Assembly (NCBI GenBank): GCA_963970005.1
Contig: CAXAMN010021696.1
Coordinates: 953,907 to 1,017,906 of the forward strand
Source of the DNA: Durusdinium trenchii
Lineage: Eukaryota > Sar > Dinophyceae > Suessiales > Symbiodiniaceae
Direction of reading: 5' to 3'
DNA: 64,000 nucleotides
Part shown: piece by piece, positions 57,387 to 64,000 of the stretch
Position numbering within the stretch: position 1 is the stretch's first letter
Layout: the number at the start of each line of letters is the position of its first letter
The notes under the pieces: generated by a model
Databases searched by the model: none
Told to the model about the DNA's origin: nothing
Seen by the model: only the letters and a program-made list of their open reading frames with translations
Program-made: the position numbers and the translations under genes

Positions 57387-58850
57387 ATATGTGAACTTAT
57401 AGTGACATTCAGTGAATCGAGCAATCTTTTTGCTAGCGGCTAGCCCTGCTAGCCCTGAAGGACTTCAACTGCCTTTCAGGGATAATGGACACCCGATCAC
57501 GTTTAACCTTATAGTTCTTGGTTGTTTCTTGAATTCTTCACCTTTATGCAGTGAAACATTGCTCAAGGTCCCTGGACTGTTCTGGAAACGCACGCACTGG
57601 AACCGTTCCAACCTCTCTCCACAAGGAGCAGCAGGCGCAATGCATCTGGATCATTTGGACCTGGACCCTTCAAAGGTGCGGCGTGGCGTGGGCGCGTGGG
57701 TGCGTGGGAGGGTGTCTCACAACTTCTTATAGTTTCAACTACCCTCCTTGAAACTGCCTGGGTGTATGAAAAACACCTGCTTTACTTTTGGATGCTTTTT
57801 GATGAAAAGTCCTACTCTAGTGGATCAGTGGATCCAGAACTCGTATCCTTTTTCGATCCTTTTGGGCCTTTTATAGGGCCCGGATGTGAGCTCCATGTTC
57901 ATCATGCGGATGTGACTCCTTCATGTCGCCCAGACTTTCAGACACTTGTGAACGAGTCCGCCAGACACGTCCGCGACTCGTCCGCGACTGACACGAGTCG
58001 GACGCCGGTGCCGGTGCAAGCGGGACCTTGTTTCGGGAAGGACTGGTGCAACATGGTGCAACCATGTCCATGGTTGGACCGGTTTCAGAGGGGTAGAACG
58101 AAGGGCTTGGACCGGGCGTCAAGTCGTGCCAACATGGATCGCCCATGTGCTGCAGGAGTCACTTCAATGGACTTGGTCTGGAGTCACTCGTTCTTTCCCG
58201 AAATCTAGCCGCACGAAACGCATCCGCTGATCAACTACGACCCGAAGTCAAGTACCTTAAGAAAATGAGACATGACCCCAATAAAAAAGCAGACCTCGAT
58301 TTTTGCAGTGTGGGACATGACCGAAACAAAAAAGCAGGTATACGGTATAGGACTGTACCCAGTTTTAGGAGTACTTTGAGGGTCCATGTATGAAGACAAG
58401 TGTCTCGAGGGGAAAACCAGAAACGATGCTATCTAGATGTAGATGTGCCGCCGAGCAACGCAGGGATCAACCTTGTTTGGAGGTTTGAAAACATGAACAA
58501 CATGATGCATCTCTTGTTAAGGCGTCCACTAGAAGAACTCATGAAGCGATGCCTTTGACATTCCACCATGGGGAAAGGCATGTTTTTGCCAACTCATAAA
58601 TCCAGTAAACATGATCCCCTCACCAAAGGGGTGGTGCACCAGGCTTTGCACCGACTTTTGGTGCAGAGTCCAGTGCCTAGCGCACTCCAAAGCCGAAGAA
58701 CAAACACGGTGTCCAGTCTGGAGACCTGCAAGGTTTGGGACGCATTGGAGCAACCAGGTGACGCATTGGGAGCAACTGAAGTCTAAGATAATATGATTAT
58801 TTTAGGGATCTATCAATTTGATTCTATATTTGTATACCTGGAACCCAGAC

Positions 58851-58916
58851 ATGACCTCTGTTTTGATAGGAAGTTGGATGATATTTGGGGTGGTTTGGTG
58901 GTCCGGAGATCACGAC
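58851..58916 (-). repeat. Dispersed foldback-like repeat, copy 2
   Basis: GACCTCTGTTTTGATAGGAA and GGTTTGGTGGTCC: the inverted form of the element at 15192 and 59715. Confidence 0.6.
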
Positions 58917-59199
58917 CAGGTTCCAGGTATGTTACCTTTGAACACCTGGGACCCTTCTACATAATGTTGGCTGAACACAAACCTCAATCCGATCTTATGT
59001 CAGCTCCGACACCCGGTGCTGGATTGGGATTTTGCGAAGAGCGAGCTACAACCATGACACCCTCAGCTATGGATGTGTTCTCTCTTTAACCATCCAGTAA
59101 CACAGATGTTTGACTCGGTGAACTGGCCACGCATTTGCCGCGCGCGCGCGCGCGTACGCGTGCGCGTTGCGCGGCTTGAGAGCGAGCGACGTGTCTCAG

Positions 59200-59300
59200 G
59201 TGGCGCAGTGGCCAGGGACCTCAGAGACGCGGCGCAGTTCCGCGCGCTGAACATCACATGGGAAGCTGGTTTTGGCGCGTGCGTCTTCGGCGACGACGGA
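59200..59300 (+). CDS. Possible exon, unrecognised
   Basis: TCTCAG|GT then GAVARDLRDAAQFRALNITW and EAGFGACVFGDDG, GT donor GGA|GTTCTT. It is exon-like in composition and ends in phase 0, as the next recognised exon (ClpC, 60546) requires, but its sequence is not a ClpC feature that I know. Confidence 0.3.
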
Positions 59301-59714
59301 GTTCTTTTTTTGGGGGGGTTCCTTCAGTCAAAAGATACACTCGTGGAATCCAAGGCCAGGAGATGTATAGGAGATATTAATCCTGGTATTTTGGTGTGGC
59401 AGAGCTGAAGTGATAAGCTCCGATACAGGAATACTAAATGGTTATATCCCTGTGAGTCCAGTCGACTATTTGTCCATGGTTTGACTAGATGACAGAAGTC
59501 AAAGAATTTCTTTACTTCGGTCACTCCGGAGTTCCTCGAAAAGGTGGTTCTCCTCCACCCAGCACCCGCAAGGGAAACTCATCATGCTTGGGGGTAAACC
59601 TGGGCATAACACGCCATAACCGCCCTTTCCCAGTCCCTCAAGACCGGATTGGTTCGACCCCAGACCCCGACCCAAGAGGGCGACTGAAACTCATTTTGGC
59701 CTACATAGAACCTG

Positions 59715-59795
59715 GTCGTGACCTCTATTTTGGATCACCAACCAGGATAACAACCCAAAATATGGTCAAACTTCAACCTTCCTATCAAAACAGTG
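59715..59795 (+). repeat. Dispersed foldback-like repeat, copy 3
   Basis: GACCTCTATTTTGGATCACC then ACCCAAAATATGGTC and TCCTATCAAAACAGTGATC. Confidence 0.6.
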
Positions 59796-60545
59796 ATCAT
59801 CTCTGGGCTGTATTGGTTAGGCATTTCCTTTGAATATCGCACAGCGAGCTGTCGCACAGCGACTGGTCCAGTTCGAGGAGATTTGGTGACATGTTTCCCT
59901 AACATCGGAACATCGGAGAGCACGAAGGAGTGCCTGGAAAACCGAGCTCCCGAAGCAAAACTAACCGGTTGTTCCGACAAATAAGATCCTCATACCACAG
60001 TGCCCAGTGCTTGGAATGGACCATCAAAGATTCTCATGTCATACAACATGCCGTCTGAGACCGTCATTTCTCCTTGGGACCGGGTGAAAACCGGTCGCGC
60101 CCCACGCCACTCGGGTCGCCCCGTCCCAACCCGCCCCGCCGCACGCAAGGCTCCGCCACGCTCCGTGCGGTGCCGAGCGGGGGAGCTGAGTGGCGGTCGA
60201 CGGGAAGACGGACGGGCACCACGCGGCACGGGCGCTGCTGGTTGCTGGCCAGACCACGAGCGAGAACAGAGTCCATCGGGGCACGGACGGAGGTGGAAGC
60301 TCCAGGACTCGAGCGAGATGTGTGAAGCACTTCCGGATATGGGGCAAACCAAGCCGGCAGGAGCTCTCTCTCATCCGCTCTCCCAAGCGATTCGGAGCTG
60401 AGCTCCCGATTCCAGTCCTACACCTCCCGTTCTTCAACTGAGTTGTTGGGCCGTCCATCCCTTCACGTCAACGCTTTCCTCACCCCCCGACGCCCGTATT
60501 TCACCATCGGCCTGCCACGCCGCATATTTCACCGACCCTGCGCAG

Positions 60546-60621
60546 GTCTTCGATCGCTTCAGGGAGGATGCCATCAACGTGATCTACGCGGCACAGGAAG
60601 AGGCGCTCCGCCGCAGTCGGG
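60546..60621 (+). CDS. clpC: ClpC exon: Clp N-domain helix 1
   Basis: CCTGCGCAG|GTC, 25 codons plus one base, donor G|GTCGCC. FDRFREDAINVIYAAQEEAL is the Clp N-domain repeat start. Confidence 0.65.
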
Positions 60622-61956
60622 GTCGCCCAGGAGAAACCGCGGCCGCGGTGGACGCGCCCGGCGTCTTGGGGAAGAACCGTATGCGAGGTGAAAAGAACCG
60701 CCCGGTGGAAGAACCCCGCCGGAGCCCGGTGGGTTTGGGAGGTGGTTTGCGGAGAAGAAGCAGGGAGGAAGTGTAAACCGTGTAGATTCTTGATTAGATA
60801 ACACCCGCCAGAGGTGGATCGTAAAAGCTCCTCATATATATGGGGCATTGGGGGGCTTTGTTGATCAAGAGTCCACATCATTAGGAAAGAGATTGAAAAA
60901 AACACATGACAACTCAAAGTGTTTGATTCATAGGTTGTGAATAACATCACAATCACATCAACCAAACCAACTTTATCCAACTTTTAGATTTAACGATATT
61001 TAATGCGTTGCCCGTGCTTGAAAACGTCGGTTGCCTTTGTGGTGGTTTTCCGTTTCTTCCCAAATCAGCCACGAAAAACACCACCAGGGACACCCGGCGA
61101 AACTTAAACATCATGGAACCTGCCTCATGGACCAGACTGGAAGACGATTTTCCTCTGCAACCCATCGGTTTTGAGGTTCGGTCTCATACCCAGGGCGCGT
61201 CGCGCGTCCTTCGCAGAGCCACGTCGACAGAGGTTGTGGAGCCGTCTGCACCGAGTTCATCCTTTACGGCATCTTGTCCCAGGTGGCCGCGGTGCTGCCG
61301 CCGACGATGGGAGCGGAAAGCATCCGACCGGATGGTTGGGACTGGAATAAGCTATGTAGTACCGAGATGGATGGGTCATAGATGGGGACCAATGTAACGG
61401 CGGTCAGACGAAGTCATGGGTTTTCTTCGTTTCGAGCGTGCTTGGATGTTGTTCTTAGTTGTTTCTTTCGGTGTCAACGCGAGAACGCCCCGAGGGTTCA
61501 TACCTGCACCCGACTTCAAGTACTGACAATGGAACATGACCCAATGGGACAATAGGTATACGGTGTACGACTGCACCCATGTTTGGGACGACGACCGGGG
61601 GTCCAGGAGTCCGGGTACAAGACTGGAAGGAAATACCCAGGCCTTCCCGAAGAAAAATCCCGCAGAGGTGATTTTACTTTGCCGTTTGCAGTGCCTCATC
61701 TAAGTGGATCGAAGTTAAGCACATCCACCCCGAAATTCAGACTTTCCATAGGTGCCATAGTCAAAAGTTACATGCCTAGAGCCTGAGTGACCCTTCTAAC
61801 ATAGCCCAACGTCCTACCAAAGCAGGAGTCGCATGACATGGCTATTTAAGGGGCTGACGCCCACCAGCGGGCCAGCAGGCCAACCATCAGAGGTTGTCTA
61901 TTGTTGTTGTTGGTGTTTTGGTCGTGGTCGTTGGTGTTGCTGCTGCTGCTGCTTCT

Positions 61957-62003
<47 letters not shown>

Positions 62004-62013
62004 NNNNNNNNNN

Positions 62014-62060
<47 letters not shown>

Positions 62061-62578
62061 CATGGTGGTGGTTGTTGTTGTTGCCGGGATCTCTTTCTCT
62101 TGCTCTTTCTCTGGAAGAGGAAAAGACGAAGAGCAAGCAGATACACCAAATGCAATAATGCACTTTAGTGCACGGCCACTCGGGCAGTATATCTCGCACC
62201 ACGGGCCCTGAAAAAAAACAGCTATGTTGATGCCATCTGGGTACCCGCCGAACCTCATGTCGACAAAAGTGCCTCTGTCGACGCTCTCCTCAGTGGCCTG
62301 CGAGGTTCCATGTGACCTAAAGGTATAGGCCTTGTTCACGGGAGGTTGTTCACGGGTTGGACTGCTCGGGCTCCAGGTGGGCCACGACATAGCCCCAAAT
62401 ACTCTGAACATCCGCAAGACGACGCTTCCTACTTACACCTCACTTGGGTGGCCAAGCTACCTGGTGGTTGCTCAAGCTCGCTGACATGCTTGGACTGCTC
62501 TCCAACCGGCCACGACCGTCCGCACCGACGTCCACACCGGTGCAGGACGCCAAGGCGGGCCTCCGAGGCGCCAAGACG
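60546..62578 (+). CDS. clpC: Gene E: ClpC-type Hsp100 chaperone, 5' part
   Basis: Exon 60546-60621 reads VFDRFREDAINVIYAAQEEA then LRRSRG, closely matching the first helix of the Clp N-domain (F-x-R-F-x-x-x-A-x-x-V-x-x-x-AQ-x-EA). Exon 61233-61282 follows CGACAG|GT and reads CGAVCTEFILYGILSQ, matching the VGTEHILLGLI helix; the phase joins exactly. A third candidate, 62546-62578 (DAKAGLRGAKT), joins in phase but is not diagnostic. In algae the nuclear ClpC unfolds proteins for the plastid ClpP protease. The start, the targeting sequence and the ATPase domains are not seen; the gene runs past the window. Confidence 0.6.
61233..61282 (+). CDS. clpC: ClpC exon: Clp N-domain TEFIL helix
   Basis: GTCGACAG|GT, 16 codons reading CGAVCTEFILYGILSQ, donor CAG|GTGGCC. 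The leftover bases combine with the previous exon to give Gly. Confidence 0.6.
61957..62060. repeat. GTA trinucleotide repeat
   Basis: About thirty units around the 10 N gap. Confidence 0.95.
62004..62013. other. Assembly gap of 10 N inside a GTA repeat
   Basis: Ten N inside a trinucleotide tract downstream of the second ClpC exon. Confidence 0.99.
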
Positions 62579-64000
62579 GTGCTGGTCCCGGGCCCGGTGG
62601 GCGGGGACGGTGGCGTCAAGTGCTTGGGGATCACGGAGGGTGTGGGGAAGGCAGTGCCGTTTGGGGGGACGGACATGGACATGACCTTGAGATATCTTGA
62701 GTCAATTGAGTGTCCAGTCATGACTGGTTTTTAACATGCTTTAATTACCATTCGAATACGTTCGTATGATTCCCAGGTGAAATATGTTCCAGTCAAAACG
62801 GAAGTTTTGGGTTGGTGAGATCACTGAACTTCCAGTTCTGTACAATGTTTCACAGGGCACACATCGTCCATGACACACGTCGCCTTGTGGGAAATTTTAC
62901 GGGAAGACAGTGGCTGTTGCCAAGAAGTGAGCTAGGCTTGGTTTTGCGTATGGGTGATTTGCTTTCCCGAACTGGGTGAATTCGTTCTGGGGAATATGAT
63001 GAAGTATTGTGTTTTCGTACTTTTTTCCGGCTCGTTTTTGCAAACTCAAGTAAGTAGGGAAACGATTCAAACAGTTGGCCTATCTATATAGATGACATCT
63101 CGAAGTCATCGCATGTGGAAATCAGTGTTTTCGTTCACCCAGGCTCTTTGTGTGGCCGTTCGGCTCTTCCACGTAACCAATGTGATCTGTTCATCATGAC
63201 ATCTTTTTCCACCCGGAAGATGATATGGGTGTGTATTTTATTAGGAAGACCCCTTGGCCCCATGGGTAGACTGGTCTGAATCCTCTTCTTCCATGCAGGA
63301 GGTCGAACTGGGAAGTCCTCCTATTTTAGTAGACATCCATTATAACCAGCACCCAGACGACTTGTTGATCCACATGGTTTGATGGTTTTTGGACACAATT
63401 GCCCGCCCCCAATACCCGGTTACGCGAAGTATTCTTCGCTTGCTGGCCTTCAGATGCCTGGTCTCCTGCAGTGAACACCATGGGTGTTCCATTGGGTTTG
63501 CTTGGTTTCCTCAGATCTTCCGAAACAAAGACAGCAGCTCGAAACAGTTCAGTTCAGATAGCTTCACATCTCCGCAACATGCATCTCCGATCTCCGTGCG
63601 GAGCCTTCCTCGAGGTCCGAACTGAACGAGCCAATCGCCAGCTGAGGTCCGCAAGGGCATCACCAAAGAGGCCTGTGTCTTACGAGCGAGCCACGCGATT
63701 CGAGCACACAAATCGGAGGGATCGGAGGGATCGTGGGATCTGACTGACACGGGTGACGACTTCCCCGAAGGCACCCCCCACTGACCAGGTCAGGTCTCGA
63801 TGAAGCACTGAGCTCAATCCATGCTTGAGCAGCTCAATCCATCTTGGGAGTCCGCTTGTTGGTGCATCATGACATACCCAAAGGCTCATTGGACCCTCAG
63901 TTCGCTAGGGTCTTGGACCTCAAACATGTAGCAGTTGACATATCATGACTCATCCATAGCACGATGTTCTTAAAGGAGATAGACGATAGCTGTGCGCAGC
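62579..64000. other. Unassigned, probably ClpC intron
   Basis: I found no further Clp motif. A minus-strand dispersed repeat copy lies at 63877-63940. Confidence 0.35.
63877..63940 (-). repeat. Dispersed repeat, copy 3 (shortened)
   Basis: Reverse complement of the 3' part of the copies at 49013 and 51694, lacking the CCCAGACGCGACC end. Confidence 0.7.

Larger units (their letters stand above)
48431..59199. other. Mostly unassigned spacer
   Basis: Besides the candidate pieces at 51116-51409, 55535-55585 and 56964-57040, no gene is recognised. It carries copies of several dispersed repeats. Confidence 0.4.

Overview
The window looks like nuclear DNA of a dinoflagellate, probably a symbiodiniacean or a relative. 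It is gene-sparse and crowded with foldback elements, minisatellites and microsatellites. The recognisable coding sequence lies in very small exons (18 to about 150 bases) separated by introns of 0.3 to 20 kb. Almost every acceptor reads AG|G, and about half of the donors are GC rather than GT, with a few GA. That splice pattern is known from dinoflagellates. Every exon I can identify is on the + strand. Exons were found by translating all frames, recognising family motifs and checking that splice phases join. No long single open frame in the window corresponds to one of the recognised genes.

Four gene identities are supported. Gene A encodes an FHA and RING-CH zinc-finger protein, with exons at 5070-5111, 18857-18907, 19414-19457, 20779-20862, 41456-41513, 42080-42148, 42758-42817, 43301-43348, 45052-45105, 46329-46346, 46792-46852 and 48317-about 48430. 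Gene B is an ALKBH6-like Fe(II)/2-oxoglutarate dioxygenase at 9820-about 15793. Gene D is a GT4 glycosyltransferase resembling sulfoquinovosyl transferase SQD2, at 27343-39892. Gene E is the 5' part of a ClpC-type Hsp100 chaperone, from 60546 onwards. C (24479-25540) is an unrecognised membrane protein seen only as two hydrophobic exons. Several further exon-like pieces are listed with low confidence.

The striking feature is the layout. B lies wholly between the first and second recognised exons of A. C and D lie wholly between two later exons of A that split the RING-CH finger, in an apparent intron of 20.6 kb. Codon phase across that gap is exact: one exon ends in AG and the other starts with G, restoring an Arg codon. 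All genes point the same way. Three N gaps (20402-20501, 32564-32573, 62004-62013) divide the window into four contigs. The interleaving is visible inside the individual contigs, and D itself spans the 10-base gap at 32.56 kb, so a simple scaffolding error does not easily explain it.

The rest of the window is intronic or intergenic DNA. It carries at least six copies of a roughly 100-base terminal-inverted-repeat family (CCCAGACA...), several other dispersed repeat families, a perfect 22-base-arm foldback, and long simple repeats. I saw no rRNA or tRNA genes, no CRISPR array and no bacterial-type operon.
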